Below are positions 57,004-64,000 of a stretch of 64,000 nucleotides of DNA, in pieces; the stretch's first letter is position 1; every line of letters begins with the position of its first letter. Below the pieces are notes generated by a model that saw only the letters and a list, made by a program, of their open reading frames with translations, was not told where the DNA came from and did no database searches. Source of the DNA: Arenibacter aquaticus (lineage in GTDB: Bacteria; Bacteroidota; Bacteroidia; Flavobacteriales; Flavobacteriaceae); contig NZ_RQPJ01000003.1 of assembly GCF_003957295.1 (NCBI RefSeq), positions 503,135 through 567,134 on the forward strand, read 5' to 3'. The translations under genes were made by a program, and so were the position numbers.

Positions 57004-57145
57004 TGATTTAGTAAAACCCCCGGCTATCTCCCTTTTACCATTGACCAACATTATTATACCCACAAATAGACAGTGATTGAGTTTTTGCCTACATTAGGTC
57101 AAATCCCCTTAAGATAAAAAGGAACTGTAAAGACTTCAGAACTTT

Positions 57146-58030
57146 TTAAACGACCTCCTGTCTTTGGTTATATTTTTCCATATATTCAGAAGGCGTAATT
57201 TTCATAAGAGCCTTAAATTGTCTATTAAAATTGGTCAAGGTATTAAAACCTGATTGATAGCATATGGTGGCAACCTGCAATTTACCTTCAATTAAAAGCT
57301 TACAGGCATGTCTTAAGCGTATCTCATTAAGGTATTGGGTAAAAGATTTATGGGTACGTTTTTTGAAATATCTACAAAAAGCATTTGGAGTCATATAGGC
57401 AATAGCCGCTACTTGATCCAATTCTATTTTATTTTCGAAATTTTCATTAAGGTATGAGATAATCCTGGCCATACGATCCTTTTCATTTTGGTTAAAAGTA
57501 TTTGTTATAGCTTCCAAACAAAGAGTCGTGTAATTTTCGCTAATGGACAGTATATCCAAAATATTCAGAAGGCCTATAATGCTTGAGAGACCATTGTTTC
57601 CAACTAATCCCAAAATATGATTATGCACAAGATAGGTGGCCGCTTTGGAGAATTTAATACCCTTATTCGCCACTTGAAATAGAGATTGTAGCCTTTTGGC
57701 TTCCGTCAAGTCCAAAAAGCTAGCGCCCAAAAAATCAGCTTCAAATTTAATGACTATTAGATCTACCGCCTCATCCTCCAATTTATCGGCATAATACTCC
57801 CTATCATTTCTGAACAAGTGTGGAACATTGCTCCCTATCAAATATAATTCCCCCGGGCCAAAATTACCTATGGAGTTCCCTACATAGCGGGTACCGGTAC
57901 TTTTGATAAAATAAATAAGCTCCAATTCTTTATGAAAATGCCAATCCTGCCCAATGTATGGCATTCTATCCTGTCTAGCCAAGAAAGAATTCTCTGGTCT
58001 CTTTTCGGTCTGTTTGTATGTTAGTTTCAT
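57146..58030 (-). CDS. AraC-family transcriptional regulator with cupin sensor
   Basis: A 294-residue regulator. The N-terminal cupin domain (HFHKELELIYFIKSTGTRYVG, then GELYLIGSNVPHLFRN, residues about 30-85) would bind a sugar effector. The C-terminal HTH_18 domain has two helix-turn-helix units (LDQVAAIAYMTPNAFCRYFK, then ICYQSGFNTLTNFNRQFK) and ends KITPSEYMEKY. It stands at the head of the carrageenan core, upstream of the permeases and dau genes, as an AraC-type factor does in the Zobellia carrageenan regulon. A cytoplasmic inducer such as anhydrogalactose or a catabolite would suit it. Confidence 0.9.
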   Translation of the reverse strand: MKLTYKQTEKRPENSFLARQDRMPYIGQDWHFHKELELIYFIKSTGTRYVGNSIGNFGPGELYLIGSNVPHLFRNDREYYADKLEDEAVDLIVIKFEADFLGASFLDLTEAKRLQSLFQVANKGIKFSKAATYLVHNHILGLVGNNGLSSIIGLLNILDILSISENYTTLCLEAITNTFNQNEKDRMARIISYLNENFENKIELDQVAAIAYMTPNAFCRYFKKRTHKSFTQYLNEIRLRHACKLLIEGKLQVATICYQSGFNTLTNFNRQFKALMKITPSEYMEKYNQRQEVV

Positions 58031-59271
58031 CTCTTACATCTTTAATACCTACCCAAGTCTAAATGCCATGCCATATACCAATATCAAGTTTTTTTTATAT
58101 GATGGACTTATACAGCCTATCAATTCTGGTCTTTAAAGGTAGTAAATTACCCCAATTTAAAAACAAATACAACTTTAATTGATAAAATAGTTGCAGTACA
58201 AACATCTTAGTTACCTTATTTCTTCCCCCTAATTTTTAACCCTAAAAGCCATATCTATTTAAGAGAAGATTACTTCCTACACGTTTTCGGATATAGATCC
58301 TTGACCTGAATGCATATTGGTATTCGGTTGCTCACAAAGTCCCAGTGTCTTAAGGTATAGTCAACAATCCCAGTTAATGGGATAATGACTAAATTGGATA
58401 TCAATTGGCTTCATTTAGGGACAAAAACTCTTAACGCTTGGTAAATAAATTTATCATCCATAACTGTGCTTTATGGTAGTACCTACAGAAGTAATCCCTA
58501 AAGGTCTGGACCATAATTCCTTTTAGACTTCCGAAAATTATTTAAAAAGCCCTCCAACCATGTTTTGGTTAAAGCGAATGAGCTTGATGGTCCGTGTTAT
58601 TTGACAGGTATTGTTGAACAATAGAACTATAAGTACTTTTCCGCATTAAGAACATACATAATTTTATTAGCTAACATTAATCTATGGGGCCATTGTACTC
58701 TCTAGGTTAAATAGCAAATTAGATTCAAACTGTGAAAGAGGCTAGTTCATGCATCGCAAATAAACTTTCTTGGTATTTAAATTAGAATTGACTTAATTTG
58801 TATGATGTATTACATCTTTAGAGTAAAAATATGAATCCTAATAACCACTTTAGTTTTCTTAAACAACTTGAATTTGAACTGACAAAGGTTATTAGACAGA
58901 TAATTATTCACTCTGAATTAATACCACATCGAAAAAAAAAACCTTGAGATGTGTATTCTTTTTTTGGGGGACATCTAGTGAGTAGAGACATTAATACGGT
59001 AAATATTTATAAATCATAAAAGCCAAGAACCCGTACAAACATTTTAGAAATGAATATAAATAGATATTTACAACAAGGGTTGTATTGAAAATTCCTGAAT
59101 CCATCATCGATTATGAGTTATGTTCAAAGTCAAAAATTGGCATCCAGAATATAGCAACTACCTGTTTACACAATTCTAAATAATATAATTTATGAAGGCA
59201 TTCAAAAAAAGTTAAATAAACATAACTCCAAGTTTAAGGTATGTTCAAATTGATATAAATAACCAAAACCA
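58031..59271. other. 1.2-kb divergent intergenic region
   Basis: An AT-rich stretch between the minus-strand AraC gene and the plus-strand PhoD gene, so it must hold promoters in both directions. No intact gene, tRNA or clear consensus promoter was found. Only short open frames and small hairpins (for example TACAAC/GTTGTA near 59068-59083 and CACATC/GATGTG near 58925-58955) are visible. It is the longest gene-free stretch in the window. Confidence 0.6.
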
Positions 59272-61116
59272 ATGATTATGCAGATAGTATTAAAATTAAG
59301 AATTTTGTTCTTAATAATTACCTTCCCTTCCTGGTCCCAAGTGGGGAACACCATTACCCATGGTCCAATTTTAGGCCATATCACCCATAATTCGGTCCGT
59401 ATTTGGGGAAGAACGGCAAGCCCGGGCCCGTTTAACATCGTCTATCAAAAAATTGAAGACACTTACCAGACCCCCAAAAGCGTTGAAGCCAATTCATTTA
59501 GGGCCGATGACACTACCGGCTGGACCACCTTAACCAATCTGGAACCGGATACTGTCTATTCATATTACCTTCAAGTGGACGGAAACAAGAGCAAGGAAGG
59601 AAGTTTCAGAACCTTGCCAGACGCCAAGGATTATGTAAACGGAACACATAACCCAGAAGGACTTTTCAACTTTAGGTTTGAATATGGCTCCTGTGCGAGT
59701 CAGAATCCCGCGAACGGTATTGGGCCCAGCCTACCCACCTATACTACCATGCTAAACGAAGTTAAGGATAAAATAAATTTTGCGGTTATGAACGGAGATT
59801 GGCTGTACGAGGAAAAACGGGATTATCCACTGTCCGAATGGTTAAAGGCAAATGAGATAGGTGAAAACGGCAAACCAAAGGTAGTGTCCCACGCCCCAAC
59901 TGTTGTGGGGGTTTGGGAAAATTACAAATCCTACTTGGACAAGGCCGAAAATCTGGCCGAATGGCACCGACATGTGCCCTCATACTTTACTTTTGATGAC
60001 CATGAGCTGATCAATGACATTTGGGGAGCAGGTACCGCAGGACGGCGAGATCGGCGTACCGTTTTTAGGGACATTGGCACTGCCGCATGGTACGATTACC
60101 TTGGATGGGCCAATCCAATAGAATTTGATCAAGACATCCAATTTGGGAAAGGTAATTTCAAAAAGGGTTCCGATATTCTTACCGACCCAAAAACTGACTT
60201 TACCGCAATGGACCTTAAGCAAATGGGCAATCTGCACGTTCTTTGGGGCACTCCTACCGCCGGAGTGGATGAGATTGCCTTGGATTCAATAGACGATGGC
60301 AATCCCAATTCAAAGGTTTACGATATAGTGGAGGTCATCAACAAACACAAATTGCGAATTTCACCGGCTGCAGTTGCCAACGGTTCCGGTGATTACTCCA
60401 TAGCCAGAAAATCCTATTCCAAATTTACTGTTGGGAATTGCGATTTTTTCCTGTTGGATACCCGAACCCATCGCGAATGGCACGACACCCAAAACAGGGA
60501 CCAACCCGGCTTAACCATGCTTGGCAAAGACCAATTGCAATGGCTAAAAGAGGAAATGAAAAATAGCCAGGCCGATTTCTTATTCCTTTTTTCCTCGGTT
60601 CCCTTTATGATCCCACATATTGGAGCGGGAGGCTACGCCATGACAAGCAACAAGGACGAATCTTGGACCGTCTTTTTGGACGAGCGCGAAAAGCTGATCA
60701 ATTTCTGGGAAGGCCTGGAACAACCCGTATTTGTATTAACAGGTGACCTTCACAATAGTTTTGCGGTTAAAATTACCGACCATATCTGGGAATTTTGCGC
60801 AGGCCCCCATAACTCGGTAAACCACCGATTGTCCGATGAAGGCAATCGCCCTAAATCCGGTCTTTACCAATTTGACAAAAGGGAGATGGATATTCGTTGG
60901 TCCAGCTTTGTATTGGATGACATCCCCAGGCCAGAGCGTATGTACCCCCATTATTGCATTGTACAGATCAACAATGTTTTTAATAATCCCCAACAATTGG
61001 GAAAAAAACGTTGGGTAGCCTATGAGCACCCTCAAGTTATCTTCCAATTCTACGATGGAAGAACTGGCGAATTCAGATATTCAGAAACAGTATCCACCAA
61101 AAGAAAGAAAAAATGA
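59272..61116 (+). CDS. PhoD-like metallophosphatase, secreted
   Basis: A 614-residue PhoD (alkaline phosphatase D) homologue with a signal peptide (LRILFLIITFPSWSQ). The N-terminal Fn3-like domain (THGPILGHITHNSVRIWGR, then LEPDTVYSYYL) precedes the phosphatase domain. Metal-site pieces are FEYGSCASQNP, VMNGDWLYEE, FDDHELINDIWG and LTGDLHNSF. PhoD enzymes hydrolyse phosphodiesters and monoesters using Fe and Ca. The coupling by an ATGA overlap to a sulfatase is notable: either the locus also scavenges phosphate from algal material, or this branch acts on another ester such as sulfate. A second Met two codons in (59278) is an equally good start. Confidence 0.88.
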   Translation: MIMQIVLKLRILFLIITFPSWSQVGNTITHGPILGHITHNSVRIWGRTASPGPFNIVYQKIEDTYQTPKSVEANSFRADDTTGWTTLTNLEPDTVYSYYLQVDGNKSKEGSFRTLPDAKDYVNGTHNPEGLFNFRFEYGSCASQNPANGIGPSLPTYTTMLNEVKDKINFAVMNGDWLYEEKRDYPLSEWLKANEIGENGKPKVVSHAPTVVGVWENYKSYLDKAENLAEWHRHVPSYFTFDDHELINDIWGAGTAGRRDRRTVFRDIGTAAWYDYLGWANPIEFDQDIQFGKGNFKKGSDILTDPKTDFTAMDLKQMGNLHVLWGTPTAGVDEIALDSIDDGNPNSKVYDIVEVINKHKLRISPAAVANGSGDYSIARKSYSKFTVGNCDFFLLDTRTHREWHDTQNRDQPGLTMLGKDQLQWLKEEMKNSQADFLFLFSSVPFMIPHIGAGGYAMTSNKDESWTVFLDEREKLINFWEGLEQPVFVLTGDLHNSFAVKITDHIWEFCAGPHNSVNHRLSDEGNRPKSGLYQFDKREMDIRWSSFVLDDIPRPERMYPHYCIVQINNVFNNPQQLGKKRWVAYEHPQVIFQFYDGRTGEFRYSETVSTKRKKK

Positions 61117-63392
61117 CCTTCAAAATAAGCAACTCTTTGTATTTAGGGCTCCTAGCCCTTTTGTGCTCTACCTTGTCCAACGCTCAACAGCCCCAAAAAA
61201 AACGTCCGAATATTATACTTATCATGGTAGATGACTTGGGATACGAGGCACTAGAAAGCTATGGAGGAACTTCTTATAAAACTCCCAACATAAATAAATT
61301 GGCAGCGACAGGCATGCAGTTCAACCAGGCCTATGCCCAACCCTTATGTACCCCTACCCGGGTTAAATTGATGACGGGCCAATACAATTTTCGCAATTGG
61401 GAAGCTTTTGGAATCCTGAACAGCAAACAGAAAACCTTTGGTCATCTTATGAAAGGCGCGGGTTACGCCACTTGTATGGTGGGGAAATGGCAATTACAGA
61501 GCTATGACCCTCCAGAATACCCCGGCTCTGAATACCGAAGGGGAAGGGGAATGAAAGTATCTAATGCCGGCTTTGACGAATACAGTATGTTCCATGCGGC
61601 ACATACCGAGGACAAAGGTTCCCGTTATGCCGACCCTACCATTTTTCAGAACGGTAAAATCCTGACCCATACCAAGGGCCAATACGGTCCTGATATTTTT
61701 ACGGGTTATCTCAATGATTTTGTAGGCAGACAAAACAACAAGCCCTTTTTTGTGTATTACCCCATGGCCCTTACCCACAGTCCCTTTACGCCCACCCCCA
61801 ATAGCAGCGCATGGACAAAGCCTGAAAACAGATTGGTGGACAGCACCGTTCACTTTAAGGACATGGTAGAATACCTAGATAAGATAATAGGGGACATCGT
61901 CACCAATTTGGAAGAAAAAGGACTGCGGGAAGAAACGTTAATACTACTGTATTCAGATAATGGCACCCACCAAAGCATCACTTCCCAAATGGGAAATAGA
62001 ACGGTCCGTGGTGGCAAAGGACTAACAACCGAAGCAGGTATTAAAGTGCCCTTTATTGCCAATTGGCCCGGCCAAATAAAGGCTGGTAGCCACAGTGATG
62101 AGTTTGTTGATGCGATAGATTTTCTACCCACCATTATGGAAGCGGCCGAGACCCCGCTCCCCAAAGATTTTCATACTGATGGGGAGAGTTTCCTAGCTGT
62201 CCTTAAAGAACAGCCATCCAAAAGGCGCGATTGGGTTTATATGAGCTATGACCCTAAACCTGGTTGGGACAAAGATCAGTTTGCCCCTTCCGAATTTGTA
62301 CTGAACGATAATTTTAAACTATACGGGGATGGCAGGTTCTACAATATTAAAAATGATGTATTGGAAAAGGACACACTTGCTAACGCAAAAATTAGTCAAG
62401 AAGCCAAAACGATTAAAGAGCGATTTGAGATGATTTTGGATTCCCTAAAAAAGTATCCATCCTATGGTTGGATAGAACGTTTGGATCCCGCCTTTGATTC
62501 CCTGGTATCAAAACATGCGAGAATAGAATTGGTGGCCGAAGGCTTTAACTGGTCAGAAGGTCCGGTCTGGCAACCCTATGGACAAAAAATTCTCTTCTCG
62601 GATGTCCCCGAAAATAAAATCTATCAATGGAACAACTTGGACGGGTTAAGCCTATATATGGCTCCCTCCGGCTATACAGGCCGCATTACAGGCTATAAGG
62701 AAAAAGGATCCAATGGGCTAATACTTGACCCTAAAGGAAAACTAGTCCTTTGCCAGGTTGGAGATCGGGCAATAAGTAAACTTACCAGCTTAAAGGATTC
62801 TATTAACCCCAATTTTGAGCCTATTATCACCCATTACAAGGGAAAAAGATTTAATTCCCCAAATGATTTGGTTTATGACAGCCATGGCAACCTTTATTTC
62901 ACAGATCCCTCCTTTGGTCTTGGTGATAAAAAAAGCGACATCGGATTTAATGGCGTCTTCTTCTTTGGAAAGAATGGAAAACTTAAACTCCTGGACGATA
63001 GCATAAAAGCTCCGAACGGTATAGCCGTATCCAACGACAACAAAATACTGTACGTAGCGGACTCCGACACTCAGTTTCCCAAAATACTGGCCTATGACCT
63101 TGTAGGTGATGGAAAAGTAGACAATAAACGAGTGTTTTTTGACGCTACTGAACTCAGAAGCAATAGTATCAGCAAGCAGTCTCCCGATGGTATGAAAATA
63201 GATAAACACGGTAACATATTCTTGGCTGGCCCCGACGGAGTATTGGTTATCTCTCCCACAGGAAAACACTTGGGAACCATCAGAACCGATAAAAAAACGG
63301 GTAACTGTGCTTTCAGTGATGACAATCGATATCTTTTTATCACCGCCGATGATTATCTACTACGTGTTAACCTAAACCCATATTCCAAATAA
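61113..63392 (+). CDS. Fusion of S1-family sulfatase and SMP-30/gluconolactonase domain
   Basis: A 759-residue secreted two-domain protein. Residues about 1-455 are a sulfatase: signal ending STLSNAQ, metal strand NIILIMVDDLGYEALESYG, motif CTPTR (C79, Thr in place of Ser), TCMVGKWQLQSY, and Asp-Asn in LYSDNGTHQSI. Residues about 470-759 are an SMP-30/gluconolactonase beta-propeller: VAEGFNWSEGPVWQ, FSDVPENKIYQW, SPNDLVYDSHGNLYFTDPS, APNGIAVSNDNKILYVAD and SPDGMKIDKHGNIF, with the Glu/Asn/Asp metal ligands at expected places. The frame is continuous with no stop or shift. It may desulfate and then open a lactone formed by sugar oxidation. It overlaps phoD by four bases. Confidence 0.92.
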   Translation: MTFKISNSLYLGLLALLCSTLSNAQQPQKKRPNIILIMVDDLGYEALESYGGTSYKTPNINKLAATGMQFNQAYAQPLCTPTRVKLMTGQYNFRNWEAFGILNSKQKTFGHLMKGAGYATCMVGKWQLQSYDPPEYPGSEYRRGRGMKVSNAGFDEYSMFHAAHTEDKGSRYADPTIFQNGKILTHTKGQYGPDIFTGYLNDFVGRQNNKPFFVYYPMALTHSPFTPTPNSSAWTKPENRLVDSTVHFKDMVEYLDKIIGDIVTNLEEKGLREETLILLYSDNGTHQSITSQMGNRTVRGGKGLTTEAGIKVPFIANWPGQIKAGSHSDEFVDAIDFLPTIMEAAETPLPKDFHTDGESFLAVLKEQPSKRRDWVYMSYDPKPGWDKDQFAPSEFVLNDNFKLYGDGRFYNIKNDVLEKDTLANAKISQEAKTIKERFEMILDSLKKYPSYGWIERLDPAFDSLVSKHARIELVAEGFNWSEGPVWQPYGQKILFSDVPENKIYQWNNLDGLSLYMAPSGYTGRITGYKEKGSNGLILDPKGKLVLCQVGDRAISKLTSLKDSINPNFEPIITHYKGKRFNSPNDLVYDSHGNLYFTDPSFGLGDKKSDIGFNGVFFFGKNGKLKLLDDSIKAPNGIAVSNDNKILYVADSDTQFPKILAYDLVGDGKVDNKRVFFDATELRSNSISKQSPDGMKIDKHGNIFLAGPDGVLVISPTGKHLGTIRTDKKTGNCAFSDDNRYLFITADDYLLRVNLNPYSK

Positions 63393-63399
63393 AATCAAT

Positions 63400-64000
63400 A
63401 TGTATAAATACATTAAACGTTGTTTCCCATTTGTTACGGCCTTGTTCATCATTTCTTGCGCTTCTAAAAAGGAAAATAAAAACCCCCAAGTAGAGACCCC
63501 AAACATCGTATTCATCATAGCCGATGATATGGCCTGGGACGATAGCGGTGCCTATGGACACCCAAATATAAAAACCCCCAATATAGACCAACTGGCCAAG
63601 GATGGGATGCGATTTGACAATGCCTTCCTAACCGCCAGTTCCTGCAGCCCCAGTAGGACCAGTATAATAACTGGACTTTACCCGCATAACACCGACGCAG
63701 AACAACTGCACTGGCCGTTGCCTGCAAATAAGAAAACCTTTGTGGAAGAATTGAAAGCTTCGGGCTATTGGACGGCACAGGCAGGAAAATGGCATTTGGG
63801 CGAGGCCATAAAAGATCGATTTGATCTTGTCATGGATGTCGGAACCCATGGGTTTCAACTATCGCCAACAGGAGAAAAAACCAAACAAATAGGGGACGGC
63901 AGTGGATGTGAAAATTGGGTGCCAGTTTTACAACAAAGGCCCCAAGACCAACCCTTCTTTCTCTGGTTTGCTGCAGTAGACCCCCACCGCCCGTATTCAG
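63400..64000 (+). CDS. S1-family sulfatase, cut by right window edge
   Basis: The first 200 codons of a sulfatase lipoprotein (ALFIISCASKKENKN). The metal site is NIVFIIADDMAWDDSGAYG, the formylglycine motif CSPSR (C82) in SSCSPSRTSIITG, and the second signature TAQAGKWHLGEA. PFFLWFAAVDPHRPYS near the cut is the conserved mid-domain block. It starts 7 bp after the fusion gene and belongs to the phoD unit. Its end and substrate are outside the window. Confidence 0.92.
   Translation, partial: MYKYIKRCFPFVTALFIISCASKKENKNPQVETPNIVFIIADDMAWDDSGAYGHPNIKTPNIDQLAKDGMRFDNAFLTASSCSPSRTSIITGLYPHNTDAEQLHWPLPANKKTFVEELKASGYWTAQAGKWHLGEAIKDRFDLVMDVGTHGFQLSPTGEKTKQIGDGSGCENWVPVLQQRPQDQPFFLWFAAVDPHRPYS

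Noticed and set aside
58831-58947. Small plus-strand open frame of 38 codons beginning MNPNNHFSFLK
   Set aside because: No recognisable family, no supporting context, and the length is expected by chance in AT-rich DNA.
61113-63392. Sulfatase-SMP-30 fusion as an assembly artefact joining two genes
   Set aside because: The frame is continuous through the linker and codon usage looks uniform, so a true fusion is more likely.
1-64000. CRISPR arrays, tRNA, rRNA, insertion sequences, prophage
   Set aside because: No regularly spaced repeats, tRNA cloverleaf, transposase or phage-type gene was recognised on either strand.

Overview
The window looks like chromosomal DNA of a marine flavobacterium (Bacteroidetes, of the Zobellia/Maribacter/Arenibacter type). 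The evidence is two SusC/SusD pairs, a hybrid two-component regulator with propeller repeats, many Sec lipoproteins, a modest G+C content by eye, weak ribosome binding sites, and a very dense set of S1-type sulfatases (eleven loci, two cut by the window edges). No rRNA, tRNA, CRISPR array, insertion sequence or phage gene was seen. The whole window reads as one large polysaccharide utilization region for a sulfated red-algal galactan, most probably carrageenan.

Layout. Everything from 1 to 58030 is on the minus strand, so transcription runs right to left; 59272 to 64000 is on the plus strand. (A) 1-11514: partial sulfatase, two tandem GH110 alpha-galactosidase-like proteins, a sulfatase, a large FG-GAP/UnbV (CRTAC1-like) lipoprotein, and a frameshifted sulfatase. 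(B) 11573-16315: SusC/SusD pair 1 with a terminator after susD. (C) 16673-29518: a sugar isomerase-like protein, a gluconate-2-dehydrogenase subunit 3-like protein and a GMC oxidoreductase; then a GH29, a sulfatase, a TIM-barrel hydrolase, a beta-propeller hydrolase, a sulfatase, and a sulfatase homologue whose formylglycine cysteine is replaced by Phe. (D) 29519-35255: decayed SusC and sulfatase-like remnants, the hybrid regulator, and a decayed LuxR-type regulator tail. (E) 35256-40229: SusC/SusD pair 2. (F) 40824-58030: the carrageenan core, namely three sulfatases, GH127, a GH129-like protein, the four-step 3,6-anhydro-D-galactose pathway (dauD, dauC, dauA, dauB), a RhaT-like and a GntP-like permease, and an AraC regulator. 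(G) 59272-64000: a PhoD-like phosphatase, a sulfatase fused to an SMP-30/gluconolactonase domain, and a partial sulfatase.

How it would work together (inference). Oligosaccharides cross the outer membrane through the SusCD pairs. The sulfatases strip 2-, 4- or 6-O sulfates in the periplasm. GH127 and GH129-like enzymes release 3,6-anhydro-D-galactose from non-reducing ends, and GH110 removes alpha-1,3-linked galactose. Anhydrogalactose enters the cytoplasm, perhaps by the RhaT-like permease. DauA oxidises it, DauB opens the anhydro ring to 2-keto-3-deoxy-D-galactonate, DauC phosphorylates it, and DauD splits it to pyruvate and glyceraldehyde-3-phosphate. No endo-carrageenase (GH16, GH82, GH150) is in the window.

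The points most worth a second look are the Cys-to-Phe pseudo-sulfatase, the GMC/isomerase trio (possible 3-keto-glycoside chemistry), the sulfatase-SMP-30 fusion coupled to PhoD, and the gene fossils around the hybrid regulator, which suggest that it lost its own SusCD pair.
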